This document shows, piece after piece, positions 26,801-35,204 of a stretch of DNA of 64,000 bases. How positions within the stretch are numbered: the stretch's first letter is position 1; every line of letters begins with the position of its first letter. A program made the translations under genes and the position numbers. The notes below the pieces were generated by a model that made no database searches, was not told where the DNA came from, and saw nothing but the letters and a program-made list of their open reading frames with translations. This DNA comes from Trochalopteron elliotii (taxonomy: Eukaryota > Chordata > Aves > Passeriformes > Leiothrichidae): positions 558,001 through 622,000 of the forward strand of contig JANPWX010000209.1 in assembly GCA_024734555.1 (NCBI GenBank). Direction: 5' to 3'.

Positions 26801-27292
26801 TCATGAAGAACTCACTACTTTTTCCATCTAAGTATTTTCACTTTCATAATGTCAAAACCAGGATACAAAATTCTTGTGTCACATCATTTCCCACAAGAAT
26901 TACAGTACTGTCTTCAAAATCATAAAGTGTTTTCAAACTCTCATCCTTTTTAGTACAGTCTTTTGTTTTTTAGCTTCAGGGAAGGGAATGCACCCTCATA
27001 CAAAACCTTAAATCACACACAAAAATATCTGCTTCCTACTAGCTGCTCCAGATAGAACCATGACTGTTCTGCTGTACTGAGGATTATGGAGTTTTACATT
27101 CTATTTTTTTTTTAACTCTCACTTACTTCTCTTTTCCATCTTGCCATTCTCCTATTCTCTTCCACTTTAACTTATAGCTGAACCCAGGATGTGTGAAGCA
27201 TTCCCAATTTCCCATAGTCAAGAGGAGCTAAAAAGATGTGAGGGCAAGGAGCTATTCCAAGTATCTTACAATAATCTCTAACTTCAACTTTT
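23897..27292. other. No gene seen; long AT-rich stretch almost free of open frames
   Basis: From about 24690 to the ERV-A edge no frame reaches 60 codons. The sequence is AT-rich, and near 25370-25425 the string TTTAAAGTGACAT repeats twice at short spacing. Such texture fits intron, intergenic DNA or a long 3' untranslated region. Nothing here tells which. Confidence 0.45.
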
Positions 27293-27298
27293 GCTCTC
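27293..27298. repeat. Target-site duplication of ERV-A, left copy
   Basis: GCTCTC directly precedes the left LTR and is repeated directly after the right LTR at 35205-35210. A 6-bp duplication is normal for alpha- and betaretroviral integration. Confidence 0.92.
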
Positions 27299-27642
27299 TG
27301 TGGGAATACAGCTAGAGAGCTGAGCTGGGAGCACTGCTCAGCTCATGACAGAAATGGACATGTTAGCATTAGTAGGCCGCAAGCCTTGGCAACCGAAAGC
27401 AGAAGTTTGAGAAAGGAATGTAAGAGACAGCAATGTGCTTGGTACGATACACGCTCAGCAAGCAGAACTTAGATAAGACAGCGCATACCTGTGTTAGTTA
27501 GTACGAGGCATGACTTAAGCAATGTACTTGGCAATATTACTTGTTATATAATGAAAAGGTATATAAGCTCAGCTAGGTGTATCAATAAACGGCTTCATGT
27601 GCACAACCCATGGAGTCCATGTCTCTTTGTCAATCGTAGTCA
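27299..27642 (+). repeat. ERV-A 5' LTR (344 bp)
   Basis: The LTR begins TGTGGGAATA and ends GTAGTCA, giving the usual TG...CA termini. It has TATATAA at 27560-27566 and AATAAA at 27584-27589. It differs from the 3' LTR at 7 sites, five of which are CpG here and changed in the 3' copy. Confidence 0.95.
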
Positions 27643-27644
27643 AA

Positions 27645-27662
27645 TGGTGCCCCGTGTGAGGA
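27645..27662 (+). promoter_or_regulatory. ERV-A primer-binding site, elongator tRNA-Met type
   Basis: TGGTGCCCCGTGTGAGGA starts two bases after the LTR. It is, over 18 bases, complementary to the 3' end of vertebrate elongator tRNA-Met including CCA, from my knowledge of that tRNA. Met-primed retroviruses are uncommon. The human HML-5 betaretrovirus-like group is the example I know. Confidence 0.85.
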
Positions 27663-27767
27663 AGTGACAATCGCCTAGCTGAGCAACGGACAACGAGCCC
27701 TGCAGAACAAAGTGCTGCTGAAAGAAGCAGGAACGCCAGCCGGCAAAAGGAACTCCTCCGGGAACTA

Positions 27768-27777
27768 GGAGGTGAGC
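27768..27777 (+). promoter_or_regulatory. Candidate major splice donor of ERV-A
   Basis: GAG|GTGAGC, with the junction after 27771, is a good donor. It lies in the leader between the primer-binding site and the gag start, where retroviruses keep the donor for env-type subgenomic RNAs. The leader upstream of it contains no ATG. Confidence 0.5.
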
Positions 27778-27818
27778 TAACACCCTGGGATTTTGGAGGT
27801 TAGCCACTGCAGGGAACG

Positions 27819-29624
27819 ATGGGTCAGGGAATGTCTGCCCAGGAAAAGAGCGTCTTTGAGCTTATGTACAGGCTGTTGTGACAGCGTGGTAAAACTTTGC
27901 CTTCGCATGATTTAAAGGCTTTATTACATTGGGTAGCAGTGGAGATTCTAGGAGTCACCAAGTCCACAATCTTTACATCAGATCTGTGGGACAAAGCAGG
28001 CGTTAAGCTATGGGATCTTGCTACCAAGGGAAATAAAGCAGCTGCAGAAATGCTACCCTCATGGAGAGTGACTTTTGAGACCTTAAAGGCTCAAGAAAAC
28101 TCCCAAGATACAGAGAATGCCTGCTCTTCTGCAGCACATTCTCAATGCTCTTTAAAAACTGAAGAGACTGCTGCTACAGCTAAACAAACTGCCGCTTCTC
28201 CCTCCTTTGCGGTGGGATCTAATAAATCTTTAACTGAAGAGACTGTATCTCCGTCTCCCACACCGCAGCAAACACTACCCACAGCCCCGGCACCAGCTAT
28301 TGCGGGAAGAAGGGAGGGGGGCCCTCCACGCTCCATGAAGGTTTTCGCTGCCGATTATGACAGCGAGGAAAGTGATCGAGATGGTCCGGAGGAGGATCCC
28401 TTTGATCCTGAACCTATTGATCCTGACAAAGAACCTGATTTATATCTCCCGACCCTCATGACAACTGGTTGCAGTTAAAACAACAATCACTGAAAGAGGG
28501 AGACGTTGAAATTGCTGAAAAAATCGTAGCTCCGGTGATATATAGCGGTACGCGACAGCAAACTGCCCATTGCAAACACCTGTCCTTCTCAGAAATTAAA
28601 GAGCTTCGGCGAGCGGCTACAGAGCATGGCATTGGCTTGCCCCATTTTGTAAGCTTGCTGGACTCTGTGTTTGCTGCCCACACAATGACTCCGTATGATT
28701 TTAAAATCTTGCCTGGCTGCTGTTATCTCCCATGCAATACAGCTTATGGGAAAAAGAGTGGGAAAAAGGTTTGCAAAACCTGCTTTTAACTTACATGGGC
28801 CACACTAATCAGGCCCTGGCTGCCCTCACAATCGGGCAGCTTATGGGAACGGAACCATATACAGATCCTGCTGTTCAGGCACATGATTGCCCAAAAGAAA
28901 CCCTTGATGGAGCTCGAGATGCAGCTCGCCAAGCCTTTCTTAAGGTCCCAGATGCCAAAACACCTCAGAAAGCATTCACAACCATTGTCCAGGGGCCCCA
29001 AGAGCCCTACATGCAATTCATTGATCGCCTTAAACAAACATTAGAGCACCAAATTGATAATGCAGATGCCTGTGAAATTTTGCTTTTAAAACTTGCTGTT
29101 GAAAATGCAAACACAGACTGTAAAAAACTCCTTAAGTCTCTGTCTAACCAAGAACCGAGTCTTGTCGAAATGGTTGAAGCATGCAATCGAATTGGGACAA
29201 AGAACATCAACATGAGGCCATGGCTGCAGCTTTTGCGGCAGCCAAGGGCATTTTCGGAAGTGCAGCAGTTTGCTATGGCTGTGGCAAGCCAGGCCACCTT
29301 AAAAAAGACTGCTTTGCTAGGAAGAAAGCTAAGCCAAAAACCCCTGATATATGTCCACGGTGCCATAAAGGTCGTCATTTTGCTAATCAGTGTCATTCTA
29401 AGTATGATTCTGAAGGTTGTCCTATCCAGGGAAACCGGAGCCAGAGCGCGGGCCGGCGCCGCGCTCCGACACAAATTCCTCAGCTGCCGATGCAGACACA
29501 GCCACCGCAGACACCAGCCCCACAAGTGCAGCTGCCAAGAATACCCAGCGGAGGACAGCCTCAAGTCTTCGCCCAGCAACTGCAGGGAGCACCGGACTGG
29601 ACCTGGCAACATCAACCACAGTAA
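27819..29624 (+). pseudogene. ERV-A gag (matrix, capsid, nucleocapsid), broken
   Basis: This is the structural polyprotein of a betaretrovirus-type element. It starts at ATG 27819 with MGQG, a myristoylation-type N-terminus. Matrix extends to about 28080. A Pro/Ser-rich linker carries a PTAP late-domain motif (28278-28289). Capsid holds the major homology region near 28986-29050 (QGPQEPYMQFIDRL). Nucleocapsid has two zinc knuckles of the form CX2CX4HX4C (29271-29312 and 29352-29393). There is an in-frame TGA at 27879. Single-base deletions shift the frame near 28450, 28715 and 29190, inferred from continuity of similarity on each side. The three shifts sum to one codon. The last frame is open to the TAA at 29622 and overlaps pro. 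No intact Gag can be made. Confidence 0.93.
29429..29466 (+). promoter_or_regulatory. Gag-pro -1 ribosomal frameshift signal
   Basis: The heptamer GGGAAAC (29429-29435) is in the correct phase (G GGA AAC) in the gag frame. After an 8-base spacer comes a perfect 8-bp GC-rich stem, GAGCGCGG (29444-29451) with CCGCGCTC (29459-29466), closing a 7-base loop. Slipping back one base enters the pro frame, which is open from there through dUTPase. Heptamer, spacing and hairpin all match the known design of retroviral -1 frameshift sites. Confidence 0.88.
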
Positions 29625-30274
29625 CGTTGCTTGACTCTTCTGTTCATTTACTCCCTACAGGAATTTTTGGCCCACTAGGACCCCAAATAAGTGCTCTACT
29701 GATAGGAAGGTCTTCAACTACCCTTTCAGGACTTTTTGTTTTACCAGGAGTTATAGACTCAGACTCTGTTGGGGAACTAAAAATTATGGCTTGGACTCCC
29801 TTTCCACCCTGTACTGTTCCTCAAGGTACACGCATTGCACAATTGATCCCCTTTTCACAAAATTTGTCATCCCTTTCTGCAGAGTGTGATACAAAGGTGG
29901 GAGGATTTGGTTCCACAGGAACCCCACAGGTATTATGGGTGGAAGAAATTTCTGAGAAATGTCCCACTTGCAAGTACACCCTGTCACTATAGGGACAACA
30001 GGTGACACTTACTGGTATCTTAGATACAGGAGCAGATGTGAGCATTGTCTCTCAAGCCAAGTGGCCCCCCACCTGGCCCCTCACAGAGGTGACCCAAACC
30101 CTCACTGGGATTGGGGGGAGCAGTCACAGTTACCAAAGTCTCCATCTAATTCAAGTGATAGGACCTGAAGGTCACATAGCCTCTGTGAAGCCATTTGTTT
30201 TGCCTGTGCCCATGGTATTGTGGGGACGAGATGTGCTTTCTCAATGGGGACTCAAAATTCAATCTGATTTTTAA
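29435..30274 (+). pseudogene. ERV-A pro: dUTPase plus aspartic protease, one stop
   Basis: The product would be a Gag-Pro extension containing dUTPase and then protease, the betaretroviral order. dUTPase motifs are visible in order: STGLDL, GVIDSDSVGEL (usually an aromatic residue where this has S), RIAQLIPF and the Gly-rich GGFGSTG near its end. After an in-frame TAG (29990-29992) the same frame continues as protease with catalytic LDTGADVS (Asp codon 30023-30025) and the flap and C-terminal GRDVLSQWG. It ends at TAA 30272. Only the single TAG separates the two domains. Expression would depend on the frameshift at 29429. No G-patch follows the protease. Confidence 0.92.
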
Positions 30275-32961
30275 TAGGGGCCATTGTGGCACGTGACACC
30301 CTGAAATTAACCTAGAAAACTGAAACTCTTTGTTGGGTGGATCAATGGCCCCTTCCACTGCCTAAATTACGCGCACTTACTGAGCTTGTTCAAGAACAAT
30401 TTCAAAAGGGACATATAGTCCTCTCTACAAGTCCCTGGAACTCACCTGTGTTTGTTGTTAAAAAACAAACTGGCAAGTGGCGCTTGCTCCAAGATCTCCG
30501 AAAAATTAACGATGCCATTGAAGACATGGGAGCCCTGCAGCCTGGTCTCCCCTCCCCTACTATGATCACCCGAAACTGGCATTTGACAGTCATTGACTTA
30601 AAAGACTGCTTTTTTGACATTTCATTACCTCCTGAGGATGCACCTAAATTTGCCTTTTCTGTCCCTAGCATCAACATGCAAGCACCTTTGCAAAGACATC
30701 ACTGGGTGGTTTTGCCCCAGGGAATGAAATGCTCACCATCTATTTGCCAGTAGTTTGTTGCAAGGGTCCTCAGCCCCATTCGCCAGAAAATGCCTGCTGC
30801 CTTGTTATATCACTATATAGATGACATCCTTGTTGCAGCAGAAAAACAAGAGATCATGAAGGAAGCCCTAGCCATTGTCACTGAGGCTGTAACCCAGGCA
30901 GGGCTTTGTGTTTCTCCTGAAAAAATCCAGTCTCAACCTCCTTGGAAATACCTTGGCTGGCGCATTAGGACCCAGAGTATTTCTTCTCAGCCTTTGCAGA
31001 TTCACACAGAAATCTATACTTTGCATGATGCTCAAAAACTTTTAGGTTCGATTAATTGGGTTCGTTCTTTATTGGGAATTTCAAATGCTGACCTGAGCCT
31101 TTTGTTTAATCTGCTAAAAGGGGAACCAGATCTGCTATCGCCTCGCCAACTCACTCCAGAAGCCTGCCAGGCATTGCAACTGGTAGGTGATGCTATCTCA
31201 AATCGCCAGGCTGCCCGATGGGCCCCTGAGTTGCCCTTTTCTTTAATCAACCTGAATCCAGCTAAGCAGCCGCATGCTTTAATATTCCAGTGGGATCCTA
31301 AAGCGCCTGACCCCTTGCTGATCATTGAGTGGATTTTTTTGCCACATCAGATGTCTAAAACTGTAAGCACACAACATGAAATGTTTGCTATGCTCATTGT
31401 AAAAGCTAGACAGAGACTTACCACACTTGCAGGTGTGGATTTTTGTTTAATCTGTTTGCCTGTTACCACCTTTTATTTACAGTGGCTGTTACAGCAGTCT
31501 GAAGTTTTTCAAATGGCCCTTACTGACTTCTTGGGACAGCTTTCTACGCATCCCCCAAAGCACAAGCTTGTTGATCTTCTGACAAAACCCAAAAGAAGTG
31601 AAGTCCCATTGCAGGCTTTAACTGTTTTTACAGATGGATCCGGTCGCACCCACAAGTCAGTACTGCTTTGGTGGGACAATGATCTCAATTGATGGGATTC
31701 AGATGTCACTACTGTATCAGGTTCACCTCAGATTGTTGAATTAGCAGCTGTTGTCCGAGCTTTTCAGCGATTTGTAACCCCTTTTAACTTAACAACAGAT
31801 TCTGCTTATGTTGCAGGGCTTGTGGAGAGAGCTGAGGCTGCTGTACTTAAGGATGTGCCTAACAAAGAGCTGTTTCAGTGGTTACAACTTGTTTTTCTTT
31901 TAGATACCAGAGACCATCCATACTTTGTGATGCATGTTAGGTCTCACACCACTTTACCTGGTTTTATTGCAGCAGGAAACCGCCAAGCTGACTTGCTTGC
32001 CTTACCTGTTCAACTCACAGACCGCCTTTCCCAGGCCAAACTCAGTCACTCATTTTTTCACCAGAATGCTGCTGCGCTCGCCCACACCTGTGACTTGAGC
32101 ACACGCCAAGCTGCTAGTATTGTGGCTGTGTGCCCAGACTGCCAAAGACACTCCTTCCCCTCCCTTGTGGGGGGTGTTAACCCTAGGGGGCTCGAGAGCC
32201 TTCAAATTTGGCAATCAGATGTTATGCATTTCCCTGAGTTTGGCAGACTTAAGTACATTCATTCTTCCATTGACACTTTTTCAGGTGCCTTGTTTGCATC
32301 CTGTCACACAGGAGAATCAGCAAAGGATGATTGTCGTCACTTTGCAAGTGCTTTTGCAGTCCTGGGAATCCCCTCACAAATTAAAACTGACAGTGGCCCA
32401 GCATACATTTCCCAGAAGGTCAGAAATTTCCTTGCCCTCTGGGGGGTAACTCACAAAACTGGGATTCCTCATTCCCCCACAGGGCAAGTCATAATCGAGA
32501 GAGCTCGTGCGTCACTGAAGCGTCTTTTGTTGCAACAGAAAGGGGGAATGGGGAATGCTACTCCGGCAGAACGATTGCAGAAGGCACTGTATGTCTTTAA
32601 CTTTCTAAATTGCTCACTTACAGATCCTAACTCTCCAATTGTAAGACACTTTGGCCACAACTCCAAGTTAGAGGTTAAACAGAAAGCTCCAGTCCTTGTT
32701 AAGGACCCGGAAACGGGTAAAATTATGGGACCTTATCCCCTTGTCACATGGGGAAGAGGATTTGCTTGTGTCTCAACAGAAATTGGCCCGAGGTGGATTC
32801 CAGCCAAGAATGTGACACCATTCAGAGAACCCTTGGACACCTCTCCTGAGGATCCTGGTCACCCCAACACTTCACCTGCTTCACCCTCACCTCCGCTCTC
32901 ACAGACTGCTGAACCCAGAATCAGTGAGAGCCCGCAACCACCCGAACCAGCCTCTGCCTGA
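30268..32961 (+). pseudogene. ERV-A pol: reverse transcriptase, RNase H, integrase, with stops
   Basis: Pol lies -1 relative to pro and stays in one frame for 2.7 kb. Stops interrupt it at 30313 (TAG), 30751 (TAG) and 31690 (TGA). RT shows LPQGM and the catalytic YIDD (30814-30825). RNase H keeps its acidic residues: FTDGSG (Asp 31633-31635), then IVELA, TDSAYV and GNRQADL. Integrase has an N-terminal HHCC-type region ending CPDC, and all three catalytic acids: Asp 32218-32220 (WQSDVMHF), Asp 32389-32391 (KTDSGPAY) and Glu 32497-32499 (VIIERA). The integrase-containing part is open from the stop at 31690 to 32961. The active-site residues are preserved, so inactivation is by the stops only. 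Confidence 0.94.
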
Positions 32962-33021
32962 CCCGGAAGGACTCACTGAACTCTTGCCAATTTCTGAGCT
33001 GCAAGATCAACTCGTTCCTGA

Positions 33022-33582
33022 GACAGCTGGTTTGGCCCTTCTTACAGCAAGCTGGAAGACCCAGAAGCAACCAGAAGACAAGTTTGGAGGACTAGCAGAG
33101 CGCTTAACCTGTCGCTGCCACAGTACGGTGGCAATGATGTTGATGATATAATACAAGCATTGCAATATGCACGCATCCAGGCACAAAGTCGTTTGGAAAG
33201 ACTAGCATGGTGTCAGTCACATAACTTTAGCTGTCGCCCAGTAGTGACAATTGTTTGCTTACGTTGTAAGGTACAAACTACTAGTAGAATTGCACATGTT
33301 GTTGGCATTGTATGTTACCGTTGCTTTTGTGATATTAATAGGTCATTTATTCCAATTGCATTTATTAGAGAACAATTAGGACCCGAGGTTCTCCGACAGC
33401 ATCTTTCTGGGCCTCCAGAAAGATGGGAATTTGATTTACCAGGATTTTTGCGGAGAATAGAATCCACAGACCAATGTGCTTTAGCTAGTGCTATATATCA
33501 TCAAACAAAAGATAGCTTGATTGTTGAATTGTGGGATCGGCAAGCTATAGTTAAAACGAGATGTGGAAAGTTCGAACATTAG
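33022..33582 (+). CDS. Unassigned open frame between pol and env, Cys-rich
   Basis: I do not recognise this gene. The frame runs 186 codons from just after a TGA (33019-33021) to TAG 33580-33582, overlapping the env start by 22 bases in another frame. It contains no ATG, so it would need a start codon supplied by splicing, or non-ATG initiation. A splice acceptor at 33047 would suit the first option. The N-terminal third is basic (TRRQVWRTSRA) and then likely helical. The middle has CLRC and CYRCFC separated by 15 residues, a CX2C-X15-CX2C arrangement like a zinc ribbon. The C-terminal part is mixed charged and hydrophobic. It is the only frame of this size in the provirus without a stop or shift. 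It could be an accessory protein, an alternative env leader, or chance. Confidence 0.45.
   Translation, partial: DSWFGPSYSKLEDPEATRRQVWRTSRALNLSLPQYGGNDVDDIIQALQYARIQAQSRLERLAWCQSHNFSCRPVVTIVCLRCKVQTTSRIAHVVGIVCYRCFCDINRSFIPIAFIREQLGPEVLRQHLSGPPERWEFDLPGFLRRIESTDQCALASAIYHQTKDSLIVELWDRQAIVKTRCGKFEH
33047..33048 (+). promoter_or_regulatory. Candidate splice acceptor after pol
   Basis: The pyrimidine-rich run GGCCCTTCTTACAG ends at 33047, a good acceptor, just inside the unassigned open frame that starts after the stop at 33019. A second plausible acceptor ends at 33341 (TTTTGTGATATTAATAG), nearer to env. Confidence 0.45.
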
Positions 33583-34679
33583 CCCTTCTGTGGCTGTGGG
33601 TTCTTGGAAAAGGAGAGATGGCAGCGATGCCACCCCTTCCAGAACATAATGTGTGGCTTACGCTAGCTCAAGCCTTGAACGAATCTACATTGTGCCTGTC
33701 TGTAACTTCCCCCGGTGATCCTTTCCAGACTTATTTAATTGCCAAACATTTAGAAAAAAGTGAATGGGATGCTTTATATAATAAAACAATGCACATGGAC
33801 TGTGTTGCTCCAGGTCAAATTAAACCGATATGGTCGTGCAATGATGTGTATCGCAAAAAGAATTATAGGCCAGCTGAGTGGTACTTTGCTAATGATAGAT
33901 GGTTAGGAGTGAATCAAGTTTCTGACTTTTTTACCCTTTCTCTACCACCCCAAGGATTGGATATTTTTGGATCTATGCAGGCCTTTGCATGTTTCTTTTT
34001 AAATCATACCACTGGGCCTTTTGCTAACCAAAAATTTGGCCTTAATGTTTCAGGCACAGGAATCTATGCCAATGCTTCTGCCTGGTGTAATCATACCATG
34101 CCTCAGCCCATTACACCTGGAGTTGTTTCTATTGGTTTGATGGATAATATATTTTTGATATGTGGAAACAGGGCCTGGAAAGGAATACCGGGAAGGACTA
34201 TAGGAGGCCCTTGTACTTTTGGCCGACTAACCATGTTTCACTCTTTTCGGGGTAGCTTGCCATCTCTGCACAAGCTGGCGCGAGCAAAACGTAGCACACA
34301 CATGTATAGCCTGGATTGTGATGACAATGCTGAATCCTGGAACCTCGGAGCCCGAGTGTTTGCTTCAATTATTCCATCTATAGGCACCGCACATGCATTG
34401 AAAACTTTGAATAATCTTGGCTGTTGGCTTGCAAAACAAACTAATGCTACTAGCTCTGCTTTAACAGGCTTACTAACAGACGTTGATAGTGTAAGACGTG
34501 CCACGCTTCAGAACAGAGCCGCGATAGATTTTTTGCTTCTAGCTCATGGACATGGCTACGAAGATTTTGAAGGCTTGTGCTGCATGAACCTTTCTGACAA
34601 CTCTTTGTCTATTCATGCTAACATACAGGCCCTTCGAGACAGTGTAGCCAAATTAAAGGTGGTAGATGATAATGATTAG
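33561..34679 (+). CDS. ERV-A env, open for 372 codons, truncated before its membrane anchor
   Basis: This encodes an envelope glycoprotein of the alpharetrovirus-like kind. ATG 33561 begins a hydrophobic signal segment (ALLWLWVLG). The surface subunit has many N-glycosylation sequons. A furin-type site RAKR ends at 34292. The transmembrane subunit has an internal fusion-peptide-like segment (ARVFASIIPSIGTA) between two cysteines, the arrangement of avian leukosis-type Env. Where a CX6CC motif is expected, the first cysteine is Tyr (codon 34557-34559) followed by six residues and CC (34578-34583). TAG at 34677 ends the frame. A second stop lies at 34692. Beyond them the same frame encodes a hydrophobic anchor and short tail up to 34877. 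As it stands the product would lack an anchor and might be secreted. Confidence 0.88.
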   Translation: MWKVRTLALLWLWVLGKGEMAAMPPLPEHNVWLTLAQALNESTLCLSVTSPGDPFQTYLIAKHLEKSEWDALYNKTMHMDCVAPGQIKPIWSCNDVYRKKNYRPAEWYFANDRWLGVNQVSDFFTLSLPPQGLDIFGSMQAFACFFLNHTTGPFANQKFGLNVSGTGIYANASAWCNHTMPQPITPGVVSIGLMDNIFLICGNRAWKGIPGRTIGGPCTFGRLTMFHSFRGSLPSLHKLARAKRSTHMYSLDCDDNAESWNLGARVFASIIPSIGTAHALKTLNNLGCWLAKQTNATSSALTGLLTDVDSVRRATLQNRAAIDFLLLAHGHGYEDFEGLCCMNLSDNSLSIHANIQALRDSVAKLKVVDDND

Positions 34680-34877
34680 CTTGGACATATGCTTTGAGGA
34701 TGGAGGCTTACTGGCTGGCTTAAGCATTTAGTTAAAACAGGAATTTATATTTTAACCATACTGTTGCTTATAATGATGTGCTTGCCTTGTGTTTTGCAAT
34801 GTGTGCAGAGACTGATAATTCTACAAAGAAAATCCTGCTGGTGGAACAGAAAGGGGGAAATGTGGGAATACAGCTAG
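34680..34877 (+). pseudogene. ERV-A env remainder: anchor and cytoplasmic tail beyond two stops
   Basis: In the env frame, after TAG 34677 and TGA 34692, the codons specify a strongly hydrophobic segment (IYILTILLLIMMCL) with a nearby Cys cluster and a short basic tail. The tail ends at TAG 34875-34877, just inside the 3' LTR. This shows that env was once full length. Confidence 0.8.
34848..34860 (+). promoter_or_regulatory. ERV-A polypurine tract
   Basis: AGAAAGGGGGAAA directly abuts the 3' LTR, the usual position of the plus-strand primer. Confidence 0.9.
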
Positions 34878-35204
34878 AGAGCTGAGCTGGGAGCACTGCT
34901 CAGCTCATGACAGAAATGGACATGTTAGCATTAGTAGGCCGCAAGCCTTGGCAACTGAAAGCAGAAGTTTGAGAAAGGAATGTAAGAGACAGCAATGTGC
35001 TTGGTACAATACATGCTCAGCAAGCAGAACTTAGATAAGACAGCACATACCTGTGTTAGTTAGTACGAGGCATGACTTAAGCAATGTACTTGGCAATACT
35101 ACTTGTTATATAATGAAAAGGTATATAAGCTCAGCTAGGTGTATCAATAAACGGCTTCATGTGCACAACCCATGGAGTCCATGTCTCTTTGTCAATCATC
35201 GTCA
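34861..35204 (+). repeat. ERV-A 3' LTR (344 bp)
   Basis: This has the same length and ends as the 5' LTR (TG...CA), with TATATAA and AATAAA in the same places. It differs from the 5' copy at 7 positions. Confidence 0.95.

Larger units (their letters stand above)
27299..35204 (+). mobile_element. ERV-A: near-complete class II endogenous retrovirus
   Basis: This 7.9-kb provirus has the order LTR, primer-binding site, gag, dUTPase-protease, pol, an unassigned open frame, env, polypurine tract, LTR. The LTRs are each 344 bp and differ at 7 positions. Gag, pro and pol lie in successive -1 frames, as in betaretroviruses, and the dUTPase sits between nucleocapsid and protease. The env resembles the alpharetrovirus type. 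All four standard genes are interrupted: gag by one stop and three single-base shifts, pro by one stop, pol by two or three stops, and env by two stops before its anchor. The fairly low LTR divergence suggests an insertion that is recent on an evolutionary scale. Confidence 0.97.

Noticed and set aside
29007..29615. 202-codon minus-strand frame across ERV-A gag
   Set aside because: It is antisense to the capsid-nucleocapsid and linker region and has no recognisable domain. The plus strand explains the sequence with capsid and zinc-knuckle motifs.
32924..33151. 75-codon frame overlapping the end of pol and the unassigned frame
   Set aside because: It starts at a GTG, ends quickly, and shows no motif. 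The longer frame at 33022-33582 is the better candidate, though this one could be decayed pol tail in another phase.
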